Source: Rhodococcus sp. HM1 (GTDB lineage Bacteria; Actinomycetota; Actinomycetes; Mycobacteriales; Mycobacteriaceae). From it: a stretch of DNA of 64,000 bases. The translations under genes and the position numbers were made by a program. Location of the stretch: contig NZ_JALPTB010000001.1 in NCBI RefSeq assembly GCF_023218075.1, positions 171,844 to 235,843 on the forward strand. The letters run 5' to 3'. This document shows, one piece after another, positions 48,078 through 58,204 of the stretch; within the stretch, counting starts at the first letter, position 1; each line of letters begins with the position of its first letter. The notes under the pieces are model-generated. The model did not search any database and was not told where the DNA came from. It saw only the letters and a program-made list of their open reading frames with translations.

Positions 48078-48078
<1 letters not shown>
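47017..48078 (+). CDS. thiO: Glycine oxidase ThiO
   Basis: A 353-residue DAO-family FAD enzyme that oxidises glycine to iminoacetate (dehydroglycine) for thiazole synthesis. VAVVGGGVIGLSIAWRAASAG is the FAD site, ASWVAGGMLAPLSEGWPGEE the family block, and TAGLRPMSPDNLPLIGR with TGHGRNGVLFTPITA closes the flavin pocket. First gene under the TPP riboswitch. Its stop overlaps the thiS ATG. Confidence 0.94.
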
Positions 48079-49071
<993 letters not shown>

Positions 49072-49147
49072 GGCCGGTGTCGGATCCGGCGGCTGCTCGT
49101 CGGGCGTGTCCCTGCACATTCCGGATGGATCGGGCAGGGTAGGGGTC

Positions 49148-50077
49148 ATGATCGAAGTGACGGGACTGACCAAGACCTTCGGATCGACGACGGCAGTCGA
49201 CGACGTGACGTTCACGGTCCGGCCCGGCATCGTCACCGGCTTCCTCGGTCCGAACGGTGCCGGTAAGACCACGACGATGCGGCTGATCCTCGGTCTCGAC
49301 CGGCCCACTGCCGGCACCGCCCTGATCGGCGGGCGACCCTACCGGGAGTTGCAGCGGCCGCTGCGCACCGTCGGGGCGCTGCTCGACGCGAAGTGGGTGC
49401 ATCCGAACCGGTCGGCCCGCGCGCACCTGCGGTGGATGGCCGCGTCGAACGGGCTGCCCGCGTCGCGGGTCGAGGAAGTGCTGCGTCAGGTGGGCCTGAC
49501 CGAGGTCGCGAACAAACGCGCGGGTGGGTTCTCGCTCGGCATGTCACAGCGTCTCGGTCTGGCCGGGGCCCTGCTCGGCGATCCGCAGGTGCTGTTGTTC
49601 GACGAGCCGGTCAACGGGCTCGATCCCGAGGGGATCGTGTGGATCAGGCGGTTCATGCAGGCACTCGCAGCCGAGGGCCGGACCGTTCTGGTGTCGAGTC
49701 ACCTGCTGTCGGAGATGGCGCAGACCGCCGACCACCTGCTGGTGATCGGGCGGGGCCGGCTCATCGCCGACACCTCCGTCGACGCATTCGTCGCGCAGGC
49801 CTCCGAAGCGGTGGTGCGGGTGCGCAGCCCCCAACTCGACGTCCTGCGGGCCGCGCTCGTCGAGCGCGGGCACGCCGTCCACGACGACGACGGTGCGCTC
49901 GTGGTCACCGGCGCGACCGCGGCGGAGGTCGGAGAGCTCGCCGCCGCCCGGTCGGTGGTGCTGCACGAACTCGCCGGACAGCAGGCCTCGCTGGAAGAGG
50001 CGTTCATGAAGATGACCGGTGGCGACGTGCAGTTCCACGGCACCGGCGCCGATTCCGTGATGAAGGGTGGCCTGTGA
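49148..50077 (+). CDS. ABC exporter ATP-binding protein (DrrA-like)
   Basis: A 309-residue ATPase of the antibiotic/multidrug export type. Walker A GPNGAGKT, signature FSLGMSQRL (Met-Ser in place of Gly-Gln, typical of this class), Walker B VLLFDEPVNGLDPEG and SSHLLSEM are present, followed by a C-terminal regulatory domain. A TAGGGG-like hexamer lies just upstream of ATG 49148. It pairs with the next permease gene and has no counterpart at this place in the remembered M. tuberculosis order. Confidence 0.9.
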   Translation: MIEVTGLTKTFGSTTAVDDVTFTVRPGIVTGFLGPNGAGKTTTMRLILGLDRPTAGTALIGGRPYRELQRPLRTVGALLDAKWVHPNRSARAHLRWMAASNGLPASRVEEVLRQVGLTEVANKRAGGFSLGMSQRLGLAGALLGDPQVLLFDEPVNGLDPEGIVWIRRFMQALAAEGRTVLVSSHLLSEMAQTADHLLVIGRGRLIADTSVDAFVAQASEAVVRVRSPQLDVLRAALVERGHAVHDDDGALVVTGATAAEVGELAAARSVVLHELAGQQASLEEAFMKMTGGDVQFHGTGADSVMKGGL

Positions 50078-50853
50078 TGAGCGTGGCGATCGACACGTTG
50101 CGAGCCGAACGTATCAAGCTGACGTCGGTGCAGTCGCCGTTCTGGTGCACCGTGGTGATCGTCGCGCTCGGTCTGGGCCTGGCCGCGATCCTCGGTGCGG
50201 CGGCGAAGGCGTCGATGTCCTCGGACGACGAAACGGTCCGCTTCTATCCCACCGTCGACGTCGCCGTCAGCGGTGTGACCGGTTTCGGTGTGCTGGTGTT
50301 GATGATCCTGGCGGCGCTGTCGGTGACCAGCGAATACCGGTTCGGCGTGATCCGCTCCACGTTCCAGGCTCTGCCGAACCGCACGGTCGTCCTCGCCGTC
50401 AAGGCACTGCTGATCGGTGTGCTCGGCGCGGTCCTGACCGGGGTGCTGGCGTTGGCCGCGGTCTATCTGACGAAGGCGCTCGCCGGGTCGGAGGCCGGAC
50501 GGGACCTCGTGCTCGAGGGGGCGAAGTGGCGGACGATCTACGGCACCGCGCTGTTCGCGCTGCTCGCGTCCATCCTGGCGGTGGGGGTGGGCGCCCTGCT
50601 GCGTCAGTCCGCCGGCACCATCGCGATCCTGCTGCTGTGGCCGATGCTCATCGAATCGCTGTTCGGGCTGTTCGGGTCGTTCGGCCGGAACGTGCAGCCG
50701 TTCCTGCCGTTCGCGAACATCAACTACTTCCTGGGCACCGACCAGGGCATCGGTTTCCATTGGGGCCCGTGGGGTGCGCTCCTGTACTTCGCGGTGTTCG
50801 TGCTGGTGGTGTTCGGCGCCGCCGTGGCGGTGGTGAACCGGCGCGACGCCTGA
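50077..50853 (+). CDS. ABC exporter permease (ABC-2 type)
   Basis: A 258-residue ABC-2 membrane protein. TLRAERIKLTSVQSPFW is the typical cytoplasmic start, with about six helices, and EYRFGVIRSTFQALPNRTVVLAVKAL is the coupling region. It overlaps the ATPase stop by one base. Substrate unknown. It ends at a bidirectional terminator. Confidence 0.88.
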   Translation: MSVAIDTLRAERIKLTSVQSPFWCTVVIVALGLGLAAILGAAAKASMSSDDETVRFYPTVDVAVSGVTGFGVLVLMILAALSVTSEYRFGVIRSTFQALPNRTVVLAVKALLIGVLGAVLTGVLALAAVYLTKALAGSEAGRDLVLEGAKWRTIYGTALFALLASILAVGVGALLRQSAGTIAILLLWPMLIESLFGLFGSFGRNVQPFLPFANINYFLGTDQGIGFHWGPWGALLYFAVFVLVVFGAAVAVVNRRDA

Positions 50854-50860
50854 TGCGGTT

Positions 50861-50892
50861 CGCTCGGACCCCGGTGGCCCGGGGTCCGAGCG
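50861..50892. terminator. Bidirectional terminator between ABC permease and enoyl-CoA hydratase genes
   Basis: A perfect 14-bp stem (50861-50874 with 50879-50892) around a 4-nt loop fills most of the 54-nt gap between two convergent genes. Confidence 0.75.
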
Positions 50893-50907
50893 GATCCGTT
50901 CCGACGG

Positions 50908-51570
50908 CTACGACTGCGGGGTCGTGAGGGCCGCGATCGTCGACGCGTACATCGTCGACTTGATGGCTCCGAGCGTGCCGGGGTCCTTTCCGACCAGCGG
51001 CGCGACCGTGCCCACGGCCGAGGTAACCAGGGCGGATTCCTCGGCGGTGGCGTCGACGATGCCGGCGGCGAGCGCGTCGGGTCCGCCGAATCGTCGTCCG
51101 GTGGTCATCGCTGCGGTCGCGGTGCGCGGGGTGGTCTTGGCCTGGACCAGCGCGGCCATCCCGGGCGTGAACGGGATCCGGATGTCGACCTCGGGCAGGC
51201 AGAAGAAGCCGCGGTCGGTGCGCATCACCCGGAAGTCGTGGGCCAGCGCGAGCATCGCGCCGGCACCGAACGCGTGCCCGTTGATCGCCGCGATCGTCGG
51301 CACCGGCAGGGTGAGGACACGCGCGAACAGTCCGTGCACCCGGTCGACGTACCACTGGGCCTTCTCGCCGTTCGCCGAGAGCCATTCCAGGTCCAGGCCG
51401 TTGGAGTAGAACTTTCCGTTCGCGACGGTCACCAGCGCGGTGGGCTCTCCGGCCTCGATCTCGTCGAGTGCCGCATCGACGCGGTCGAGCCAGTCGGGGG
51501 AGAAGCGGTTCTCGTCGTCGCCGAGGTTCAGGACGGTGACGGTGTCGTGACGGGTCGTGGTGACGGTCAT
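50908..51570 (-). CDS. Enoyl-CoA hydratase/isomerase family protein
   Basis: A 220-residue crotonase-fold protein. NGKFYSNGLDLEW forms the first half of the oxyanion hole and INGHAFGAGAMLALAHDFRVM the second. The usual hydratase glutamates are not clearly present, and PEVDIRIPFTPGM is like delta3,delta2-enoyl-CoA isomerases, so isomerase is favoured. It overlaps the upstream tetR gene (ATGA), so one fatty-acid-related transcript controlled by that regulator is likely. Confidence 0.85.
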   Translation of the reverse strand: MTVTTTRHDTVTVLNLGDDENRFSPDWLDRVDAALDEIEAGEPTALVTVANGKFYSNGLDLEWLSANGEKAQWYVDRVHGLFARVLTLPVPTIAAINGHAFGAGAMLALAHDFRVMRTDRGFFCLPEVDIRIPFTPGMAALVQAKTTPRTATAAMTTGRRFGGPDALAAGIVDATAEESALVTSAVGTVAPLVGKDPGTLGAIKSTMYASTIAALTTPQS

Positions 51571-52202
51571 GGTCTGCCTTTCGGGGTGTGGGTTTCGGGG
51601 CCGAGTGCCAGCACCGCGCGGACCGCGGCGGCGAGTCGGCGACGAGCAACCGGATCGCGATATCTGTTGGTGTGCAACAAAAGTCCGGTGGGCAGGGCGA
51701 CGATGCAGGAGTGCACGACGTCGACGGCGGCGCCGTCGTGCCGATTCCACAGGGCCGTGGCCAGTTCCGCCATCAGTTCGCCGAGTTCGTGGTCGAGGCG
51801 GAACAGGTCGCGGGCCAGGTCCTCGGGCAGTGAGGCTCCGAGCAGGTCGGTGCGGCGCACGGTCAGCACCAGCCGCGCCGACGTCGGGTGGCGTTCGGCG
51901 AAGACGGCGGGTGCGTCGGCGGCGGCGACGACGGCCTCGACCGCCGGGGCGTCGGCGTCGCGGTCGGCCAGGGCGGCGTCGACGGCCTCGCGCTGGACGT
52001 CGAGGAAGCGGCGCCCGGCGCGCAGCCAGGCCTGCCCGACGACGCCGAGACGTGACCCGAAGGCGTGATAGATCGCGCCGTTCGACATGCCGGTGGCGTC
52101 GGTCAGGGCCCTGAGTGTGACGGCCGCGGCACCGGATTCGGCCGCGATGCGCTCGGCGGCGTCGAGCAGGCCGTCGAGGTCGTAGGTGCGGGTGCGGGCC
52201 AT
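51567..52202 (-). CDS. TetR-family transcriptional regulator
   Basis: A 211-residue TetR protein. The N-terminal helix-turn-helix is DLDGLLDAAERIAAESGAAAVTLRALTDATGMSNGAIYHAFGSR (landmarks at residues 8-51, recognition helix near NGAIYHAFG). The C-terminal part is the ligand-binding domain. It is co-transcribed with the enoyl-CoA hydratase gene, and a perfect palindrome lies just upstream, so autoregulation by an acyl-CoA-type ligand is likely. Confidence 0.9.
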   Translation of the reverse strand: MARTRTYDLDGLLDAAERIAAESGAAAVTLRALTDATGMSNGAIYHAFGSRLGVVGQAWLRAGRRFLDVQREAVDAALADRDADAPAVEAVVAAADAPAVFAERHPTSARLVLTVRRTDLLGASLPEDLARDLFRLDHELGELMAELATALWNRHDGAAVDVVHSCIVALPTGLLLHTNRYRDPVARRRLAAAVRAVLALGPETHTPKGRP

Positions 52203-52211
52203 GCGCACACC

Positions 52212-52235
52212 ATAACAGAGCAAGTGCTCTGTTAT
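52212..52235. promoter_or_regulatory. TetR operator palindrome
   Basis: Two perfect 11-bp arms (52212-52222 and 52225-52235; ATAACAGAGCA and its complement) flank a 2-nt centre. The site is 10 bp upstream of the tetR start and 54 bp from the divergent peptidase gene, the expected place for the operator. Confidence 0.8.
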
Positions 52236-52288
52236 CGGTACGGTGTCGTCCACCGGGTCGGAGAAGGTCGTGTGGGTATCCTCGCCGG

Positions 52289-53758
52289 ATGGGGTGGACC
52301 GTGGCGAACGCGAGGAATCTGACCGGGATCGTGATCGTCGCCGCGGCGCTGGGGGCCGGCGCCTGCTCGAACGCATCCGCTCCGCCCGCGCCGCCCGCGC
52401 CGCCGCTCGACGGACCGGCACTCGCCGAGGCGGTCGAGCTCGACGCGGTCCTCGGGCACCTGCAGGAACTCGAACGCATCGCCACCGAGAACGACGGCAA
52501 CCGGGCCCTGGGGACCCCCGGCTACGACGCCAGCGTCGACTATGTGGCCGGAAAGCTCCGCGACGCCGGGTTCGATGTGCAGACACCGGAATTCGACGTC
52601 ACCTCGTTCGACGTCGAGAATGCGTCGCTGACCGTGGACGGCGCACCCGTCGAACTGCGGGTTCTCGCGATGTCGCCGTCGACCGGTCCGGACGGGATCA
52701 CCGCCCGCCTCGTGCGGGTTCCCGCCGACGACACCCCGGGCTGTGAGGCCACCGACTACGACAACCTCGACGTAGCCGGGGCGATCGCCGTCGTCGACCG
52801 GGGTGTGTGCCCGTTCTCGGACAAGCAGAAGGCCGCCGCCGAGCGCGGGGCCGCGGCGCTCCTCGTCGTCAACAACGAACCCGGACCGCTCGCCGGCGGC
52901 ACCCTCGGGGAGGACGGCGACCGGTTCATACCCGCGGCCGGTGTCAGCGGCGACGACGGTGCCGCGCTGGCTACGGGTACGAGCGCGACGCTGATCGTCG
53001 ACACCGTCGTCGAGGACATCCGCTCGCGAAACGTGATCGCGCAGAACGCAACCGGCGACACCGACAACGTGGTCGTCGTCGGCGCGCACCTCGACAGCGT
53101 CCCGGAAGGCCCCGGCATCAACGACAACGGCAGCGGTGTCGCCGCGGTGCTCGAGACCGCGCTGCAACTCGGCCCCGACCCGAACGTCGCCAACGCGGTG
53201 CGGTTCGCGTTCTGGGGCGCCGAGGAGATCGGCCTCGTGGGCTCGACGCGGTACGTCGAATCCCTGTCCGACGACGAGCGCAACGCGATCGCGCTGTATC
53301 TCAACTTCGACATGCTGGGCTCCCCGAATCCCGGATATCTCGTCTACGACGGCGACGACTCGGATGCCGTGGGGTCGGGTCCGGGTCCGGAGGGCTCGGC
53401 CGGTATCGAGCAGACCTTCCGGTCGTTCTTCGAGTCCCGCGGCGTCGCCGCCGACGGCACCGACTTCGACGGCCGGTCGGACTACGGCCCGTTCGTCGAA
53501 GCCGGGATCCCGGCCGGTGGTGTGTTCAGCGGCGCCGACGAACGCAAGTCGCCGGACCAGGCGGGCAAGTGGGGTGGTGAGGCCGACACGCCGTTCGACC
53601 CGAACTACCACTCGCCGGAGGACACCCTCGCCAACATCGACCGCGACGCGTACGCGGTCACGGCGGCGTCGGTCGGCTACGGCGTCGGTATCTACGCGCA
53701 GTCGCTCGACGGCGTGCCGACCGGGGACGCGCGGGATCAGGAGCGATCCGGCAACTGA
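52289..53758 (+). CDS. lpqL: M28-family lipoprotein aminopeptidase (LpqL-like)
   Basis: A 489-residue exported zinc peptidase. The lipobox is GAGAC; a Pro-rich linker leads to a catalytic domain interrupted by a protease-associated (PA) domain (about 130-240, VDRGVCPFSDKQKAA). Zinc ligands are expected in VGAHLDSVPEGPGINDNGSG, FWGAEEIGLVGS and the final YHSPEDT. TATCCT 6 nt before ATG 52289 implies a leaderless mRNA. It corresponds in position to Rv0418. The divergent TetR operator may also touch its promoter. Confidence 0.88.
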   Translation: MGWTVANARNLTGIVIVAAALGAGACSNASAPPAPPAPPLDGPALAEAVELDAVLGHLQELERIATENDGNRALGTPGYDASVDYVAGKLRDAGFDVQTPEFDVTSFDVENASLTVDGAPVELRVLAMSPSTGPDGITARLVRVPADDTPGCEATDYDNLDVAGAIAVVDRGVCPFSDKQKAAAERGAAALLVVNNEPGPLAGGTLGEDGDRFIPAAGVSGDDGAALATGTSATLIVDTVVEDIRSRNVIAQNATGDTDNVVVVGAHLDSVPEGPGINDNGSGVAAVLETALQLGPDPNVANAVRFAFWGAEEIGLVGSTRYVESLSDDERNAIALYLNFDMLGSPNPGYLVYDGDDSDAVGSGPGPEGSAGIEQTFRSFFESRGVAADGTDFDGRSDYGPFVEAGIPAGGVFSGADERKSPDQAGKWGGEADTPFDPNYHSPEDTLANIDRDAYAVTAASVGYGVGIYAQSLDGVPTGDARDQERSGN

Positions 53759-53762
53759 CCGA

Positions 53763-54605
53763 TCAGGCCTGTAGTCGCCACAGCGGATTGACCGGTCCGT
53801 GCCCGCCGCCGAGGTCGTACGACCACTCGAGGCACTTGGTCACCCACTCCTTCGCGAACGCGACCGCATCCGGCACCGACCAGCCGTGCGCGAGTGCCGA
53901 CGCGATCGCCGCGGCGAGGGTGTCGCCGCCGCCGTGATCGTTGCCCGTGTCGATGCGCGGGCTGGTGAACTCGAGGAAGCGGTCGCCGTCGAACAGCAGA
54001 TCGGTGCTGTCCGGCGAGGTCCGCAGGTGTCCGCCCTTGACGATTGCCCACTGGGCGCCGAGCACGTGCAGGGCTTCGGCGGCTCGTCGCGCGGTGGGAT
54101 CGTCGACGACCTCGATGCCCGTGATGAGCCGGATCTCGTCCAGATTCGGTGTCACGACGGTGGCCTGGGGGACGAGCACGGTGCGCACCGCGTCGAGGGC
54201 CTCGGCGTGCAACAGCGGGTCGCCGTGCATCGACGCGCACACCGGATCCACCACGAGCGGAATCTGCCGTCCGTGCCCGATGCCGACCTCCGTGCACACC
54301 TGCGCGACCGCCTCGATGATCGCGGTCGACGCCAGCATCCCGGTCTTCGCCGCCGTCACACCGATGTCGTCGACGACGCAGCGCACCTGCGCGGCCACGG
54401 TCTCGGGGGGGATTTCGTGGAAGCCGCTGACGCCCAGCGAGTTCTGGACCGTCACCGCCGCCACCGCGACGCAGGCGTGGACGCCGCACATCGCCATCGT
54501 GCGGGAGTCGGCCTGGATCCCCGCGCCTCCGCCGGAATCGGTGCCGGCGATGGTGAGGGCCCGGATCGGGGTCTGGCCGCGCGGGGCCAACGGCAGCAAC
54601 TTCAC
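53763..54605 (-). CDS. thiD: Hydroxymethylpyrimidine (phosphate) kinase ThiD
   Basis: A 280-residue ribokinase-fold enzyme that phosphorylates HMP and HMP-P. ALTIAGTDSGGGAGIQADSRTM is the N-terminal substrate block, VVDPVCASMHGDPLL and GGHGPVNPLW are family motifs, and the anion-hole loop reads GGGDTLAAAIAS, with Gly-Gly-Asp conserved. GTG 54605 lies exactly 7 nt after TAGGCT, so it is preferred over a longer frame starting at 54635. thiC, its neighbour in M. tuberculosis, is not here. Confidence 0.9.
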   Translation of the reverse strand: MKLLPLAPRGQTPIRALTIAGTDSGGGAGIQADSRTMAMCGVHACVAVAAVTVQNSLGVSGFHEIPPETVAAQVRCVVDDIGVTAAKTGMLASTAIIEAVAQVCTEVGIGHGRQIPLVVDPVCASMHGDPLLHAEALDAVRTVLVPQATVVTPNLDEIRLITGIEVVDDPTARRAAEALHVLGAQWAIVKGGHLRTSPDSTDLLFDGDRFLEFTSPRIDTGNDHGGGDTLAAAIASALAHGWSVPDAVAFAKEWVTKCLEWSYDLGGGHGPVNPLWRLQA

Positions 54606-54816
54606 GCGCGTGAGCCTACCGGGGTCCTCGAGCACTGCCGGACCGCGAGGGTGCGTACCGGTGAGAGCGGCCGGATTCCGGCGAATGTCCTGGTTGCGAG
54701 GGTCGTTCGGCCTATCCCGGCGGCCGCTCGATGTGGAGCATCATGTAACCGGACCTTCCGGATCGAGGTGGGTGAGAAATCCGGGAGGGGTTACCTACAG
54801 ACGGCATGTCGTGCTC

Positions 54817-54822
54817 TATAGT
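54817..54822 (+). promoter_or_regulatory. -10 hexamer upstream of the small GNAT gene
   Basis: TATAGT is the strongest -10-like element in the 256-bp gap between thiD and the GNAT gene, 39 nt before the ATG. No clear -35 was found. The rest of the gap shows no gene. Confidence 0.4.
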
Positions 54823-54861
54823 GGCGTGCGTCACATTTGTTCCAGGTACGACGGAGGGTTC

Positions 54862-55212
54862 ATGGTCACCAACTTGCCGCATGCCGAGGTGTCCGACAAT
54901 GCGGATCAGAACCGCTTCGAACTCCGGCTCAACGGCGATCTCGTGGGCATCCTCGGCTACTTCGACGCCGCCCGCCCGTCGGGTGTTCCGGGGCAGAACC
55001 ATCCTGTCGTCGACTTCCTGCACACCGTGATCGTCGAGGACTTCGGTCATCAGGGACTCGCGGGCATCCTCGTCGGACGGTCGCTGGACATCGCCCGCCG
55101 TCGCGGCTGGAAGGTCCGCCCGGTCTGCACGTACGTGCAGCGATTCCTCGGAACCAACCCCGAATACCGCGACGTGATCGTGCCGCTCGAACCGGTGCGC
55201 CGTCGTGCGTGA
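54862..55212 (+). CDS. YjdJ-type small GNAT acetyltransferase
   Basis: A 116-residue protein of the short GNAT (YjdJ-type) family. NRFELRLNGDLVGILGYF starts the fold, VVDFLHTVIVEDFGHQGLAGILVGRSLDIARRRGW contains the acetyl-CoA loop (landmarks near residues 55-90), and VRPVCTYVQRFLGTNPEY is the conserved end. ATG 54862 follows GGAGGG. Substrate unknown. Confidence 0.85.
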   Translation: MVTNLPHAEVSDNADQNRFELRLNGDLVGILGYFDAARPSGVPGQNHPVVDFLHTVIVEDFGHQGLAGILVGRSLDIARRRGWKVRPVCTYVQRFLGTNPEYRDVIVPLEPVRRRA

Positions 55213-55245
55213 CCGGTAGGGGCTGGGTGGCCGGCAGAGGAAAGG

Positions 55246-56049
55246 TCAGTCCGTCAGATCCACCACGACGGGAGCGTGATCGCTGGCGCCCTTGCCCTTG
55301 CGTTCGTTCCGGTCGATCTCCGCACCGCTGACGCGCGCGGCGAGCGCCGGCGAACCGAGGACGAAGTCGATCCGCATGCCCTGCTTCTTGGGGAAACGCA
55401 GCTGCGTGTAGTCCCAGTACGTGTAGATGCCCGGGCCGGGCGCGTGCGGGCGCACCACGTCGGTGAAGCCGCTGTCGAGGAACGCGGTGAACGCGTCGCG
55501 CTCCGGCTGGGAGGTGTGGGTCTTGCCTTCGAAGAAGGCGGGATCCCAGACGTCCTCGTCGGTCGGCGCGATGTTCCAGTCGCCGACGAGCGCGATCGGA
55601 GTGTGCGGGTCCGCGGCGAGCCAGCCCTGTGAGTCGGCGCGCAGCTTCGCGAGCCAGTCCAGCTTGTAGGTGTAGTGCGGATCGGTCAGCTCGCGACCGT
55701 TCGGGACGTACAGGCTCCACACCCGCACACCGCCGCAGGTCGCGCCGATCGCGCGTGCCTCCTGCGCGGGCGCGGCCTCGGGGTCCTTCGTGAAGCCGGG
55801 CTGGTCGTCGAAGCCGATCTGCACGTCGTCGAGTCCGACGCGGGAGACGATCGCGACACCGTTCCACTGACTCAGCCCGACGTGCGCGACCTGGTAACCG
55901 AGTTCCTCGAAACGCGCGTACGGGAACTGCTCGTCCTTGCACTTGGTTTCCTGCATGGCCAGCACGTCGGTTCCGGTTCGCTGCAACCAGTCGACGATCC
56001 GGTCGGTCCGGGCACGGACGGAGTTCACATTCCAGGTAGCAAGACGCAC
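55246..56049 (-). CDS. xthA: Exodeoxyribonuclease III
   Basis: A 267-residue AP-endonuclease/exonuclease III. RLATWNVNSVRAR opens the fold, MQETKCKDEQFP carries the metal-binding Glu, LVGDWNIAP the catalytic Asp/Asn pair, and GASDHAPVVVDL the catalytic His at the end. It repairs abasic sites and 3' blocks. GTG 56049 lies 6 nt after TAGAGT, consistent with leaderless translation. Same order as Rv0427c-Rv0429c. Confidence 0.94.
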   Translation of the reverse strand: MRLATWNVNSVRARTDRIVDWLQRTGTDVLAMQETKCKDEQFPYARFEELGYQVAHVGLSQWNGVAIVSRVGLDDVQIGFDDQPGFTKDPEAAPAQEARAIGATCGGVRVWSLYVPNGRELTDPHYTYKLDWLAKLRADSQGWLAADPHTPIALVGDWNIAPTDEDVWDPAFFEGKTHTSQPERDAFTAFLDSGFTDVVRPHAPGPGIYTYWDYTQLRFPKKQGMRIDFVLGSPALAARVSGAEIDRNERKGKGASDHAPVVVDLTD

Positions 56050-56058
56050 ACCGACACT

Positions 56059-57066
56059 CTAGGCGAGCGGTCCGACAGGCTCGGTCCCGTACCGGTAGCG
56101 GTGGTGATCGACGAACGCCAGCTCCCGGTACATCGCCCGCGCCGCGGTGTTGTCCTCGGCGACCTGCACGTAGGCGTGCGTCGCGCCGCGTCCGCGGCCC
56201 CAGCGCAGCAGCGATCCGCACAGCAGGGTGCCCAGGCCGTTCCGGCGGTGCTCGGGGGCGACCTCGACCGCGGTCAGCCCCACCCAACGCCGGCCGTCGG
56301 AGGCGTCGGTCACCGCGGCCCGGCCGATCGCGACCGGTTCGGTGCCGGGCGCCCCGATGCGGCCGAAGCCGAGCACACCGCGCGCGACCGCGCCGAGCAC
56401 GCCCCGAGCCTCGTCGGGCAGTGCCCCGCCGCGGTACCGCGACAGCCACTCCGGGTCCGTCCGGGCGGTCACGACGACCGGCGTCGGCCCCTCCGGCAGC
56501 GGCACGTTCTCGAGATCTGCCGCCATGACCTGCACGTCCTCGCTCACCGACCAGCCCTCGGGAACCCGGGCGAGCCGATCGGGAACCAGCAGACGGAGCG
56601 GAAGCCCCCGCTCGGCGAACCAGTCGGCGAGCCGTGCGCGGACGTCCGGGTCGGCGGGGTCGGCGACGGTACCGGGATCACCGAGCGGAATCGCCGAGTT
56701 GGCCCGGCGGGTGAATCCGGCCCCCGCGCGTAGCAGCCAGCCGTCCACCCATTCCATTTCGAGTCCGGGCCAGGCCGCGACGGCCGCGACCTCGAGCGCG
56801 CGGATCTCGCGGGTCCGGATCGGTCGCGCGGCCAGCGCCTTGAGCGCGACCACGGCGTCCGGCGCGACCTGCACGACCTGCCGCGTCTCGGTGCGCACCA
56901 CGACCGCGGGTTCCAGGGCCACGAGCTCGCCGATCACATCGGTCATCGGGTGGCTGTAGCCGGCGGGCAGGCGGTAGCGCAGCACGACCCGGGTGCCCAG
57001 CGGAATCGCGCCCGCCGGCACCGCCGGCCCCGAAGGCCCGGAAGGCTCGCCTGGATCGGAAGGCAT
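56059..57066 (-). CDS. GNAT acetyltransferase (Rv0428c-like)
   Basis: A 335-residue protein with an N-terminal SH3-like segment (PLGTRVVLRYRLP, VTDVIGELVALEPAVVVRT-like) and a C-terminal GNAT domain with RRWVGLTAVEVAPEHRRNGLGTLL (acetyl-CoA loop RRNGLG) and AYVQVAEDNTAARAMYRELAF. It corresponds to Rv0428c between xthA and def. The 9-nt gap to def suggests one transcript. Substrate unknown. Confidence 0.86.
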   Translation of the reverse strand: MPSDPGEPSGPSGPAVPAGAIPLGTRVVLRYRLPAGYSHPMTDVIGELVALEPAVVVRTETRQVVQVAPDAVVALKALAARPIRTREIRALEVAAVAAWPGLEMEWVDGWLLRAGAGFTRRANSAIPLGDPGTVADPADPDVRARLADWFAERGLPLRLLVPDRLARVPEGWSVSEDVQVMAADLENVPLPEGPTPVVVTARTDPEWLSRYRGGALPDEARGVLGAVARGVLGFGRIGAPGTEPVAIGRAAVTDASDGRRWVGLTAVEVAPEHRRNGLGTLLCGSLLRWGRGRGATHAYVQVAEDNTAARAMYRELAFVDHHRYRYGTEPVGPLA

Positions 57067-57075
57067 GCCGCTGCG

Positions 57076-57672
57076 TCAGTCCTCGTCGTCGTGGCCGAAC
57101 GGATCCTCCACGGATCCCGGCAGCCACGTGAGTCCCGGCACACCCCAGCCGGCACGCTTGATCGTCTTCTTCGCGGCGCGCGCGTTGCGGCCGATCAGGA
57201 CGTCGATGTACAGGAAGCCGTCGAGGTGTCCGACCTCGTGCTGGAGCATGCGCGCGAAGAAGCCGCGGCCCTCGATCTCGACCGGGTTGCCCTCGGCGTC
57301 GGTGCCGGTGACCTTCGCCCACTCGGCACGACCCGTGGGGAAGTTCTCGCCGGGAACGGACAGACAGCCCTCGAGGTCCTCGTCCGGGTCGGGCATGGTC
57401 TCGGGGATCTCGGAGGTCTCGAGGACCGGATTGACCACCACACCGCGGCGGCGGACGACGTTGCCGTTCTCGTCGCGGTCCGGGCAGTCGTAGACGAACA
57501 GACGCTTGGCCACCCCGACCTGGTTCGCGGCGAGGCCGACTCCGTTGGCCGCGTCCATCGTCTCGTACATGTCCGCGATCAGCTGGGCGAGTTCGGCGGG
57601 CGACTCGGTCACCGGCTCGGTGGGGTTGTGCAGAACCGGGTCGCCGGTGATCACGATGGGAAGGATGGCCAT
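57076..57672 (-). CDS. def: Peptide deformylase
   Basis: A 198-residue metalloenzyme removing the formyl group from new proteins. All three motifs are intact: [18 protein letters not shown] (metal Cys) and QHEVGHLDG (two metal His and the catalytic Glu). The C-terminal extension (about 25 residues, ending acidic) is typical of actinobacterial forms. TATTCT 8 nt before ATG 57672 indicates a leaderless start. Confidence 0.95.
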   Translation of the reverse strand: MAILPIVITGDPVLHNPTEPVTESPAELAQLIADMYETMDAANGVGLAANQVGVAKRLFVYDCPDRDENGNVVRRRGVVVNPVLETSEIPETMPDPDEDLEGCLSVPGENFPTGRAEWAKVTGTDAEGNPVEIEGRGFFARMLQHEVGHLDGFLYIDVLIGRNARAAKKTIKRAGWGVPGLTWLPGSVEDPFGHDDED

Positions 57673-57799
57673 GGAGGAACAGAATAGTGCGCCGGACTCG
57701 CCTGATCGACGAGCCGGTACCTGTCGCCGGCCCGTGGTTCAATTGGCGTCGGAAACACACAGGTGCAATCGGTGTGATTCGAGGCAGGCGAGGAGTGAG

Positions 57800-58165
57800 A
57801 TGGACGGCGCAGCGGCGCACAATGTGAACCGGTCCGTGGACGATGCCCAGCAGAGCAGCGACGCCGCCGAGGTCCCAGCTCCCGCGAACCCCAACGAGGT
57901 GGGGGAACACGGACTGACCCGCAGGGAGCACGACATCCTGGCGTTCGAACGCCAGTGGTGGAAGTACGCGGGCGCCAAGGAAGAAGCCATCAAGGAACTG
58001 TTCGGGCTGTCCGCGACCCGGTACTACCAGGTGCTCAATGCGCTGGTGGACCGGCCGGAAGCGCTCGCCGCGGATCCGATGCTGGTCAAGCGGCTGCGCC
58101 GCCTGAGGGCGAGCCGTCAGAAGGCCCGGGCCGCGCGGCGGCTGGGCTTCGAGATCACCCGCTGA
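57800..58165 (+). CDS. DUF3263 protein
   Basis: A 121-residue protein with a disordered Ala/Asp-rich first third and a helical DUF3263 domain: LTRREHDILAFERQWWKYAGAKEEAI, then LSATRYYQVLNALVDRPEAL resembling a helix-turn-helix, and a basic tail RLRRLRASRQKARAARR. It matches Rv0430 in position and may bind DNA; function unknown. ATG 57800 follows GAGGAG. Confidence 0.87.
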   Translation: MDGAAAHNVNRSVDDAQQSSDAAEVPAPANPNEVGEHGLTRREHDILAFERQWWKYAGAKEEAIKELFGLSATRYYQVLNALVDRPEALAADPMLVKRLRRLRASRQKARAARRLGFEITR

Positions 58166-58204
58166 CGGCGGGCGGACATCGACGAGGCAACTATGGTCGA
58201 AGGC

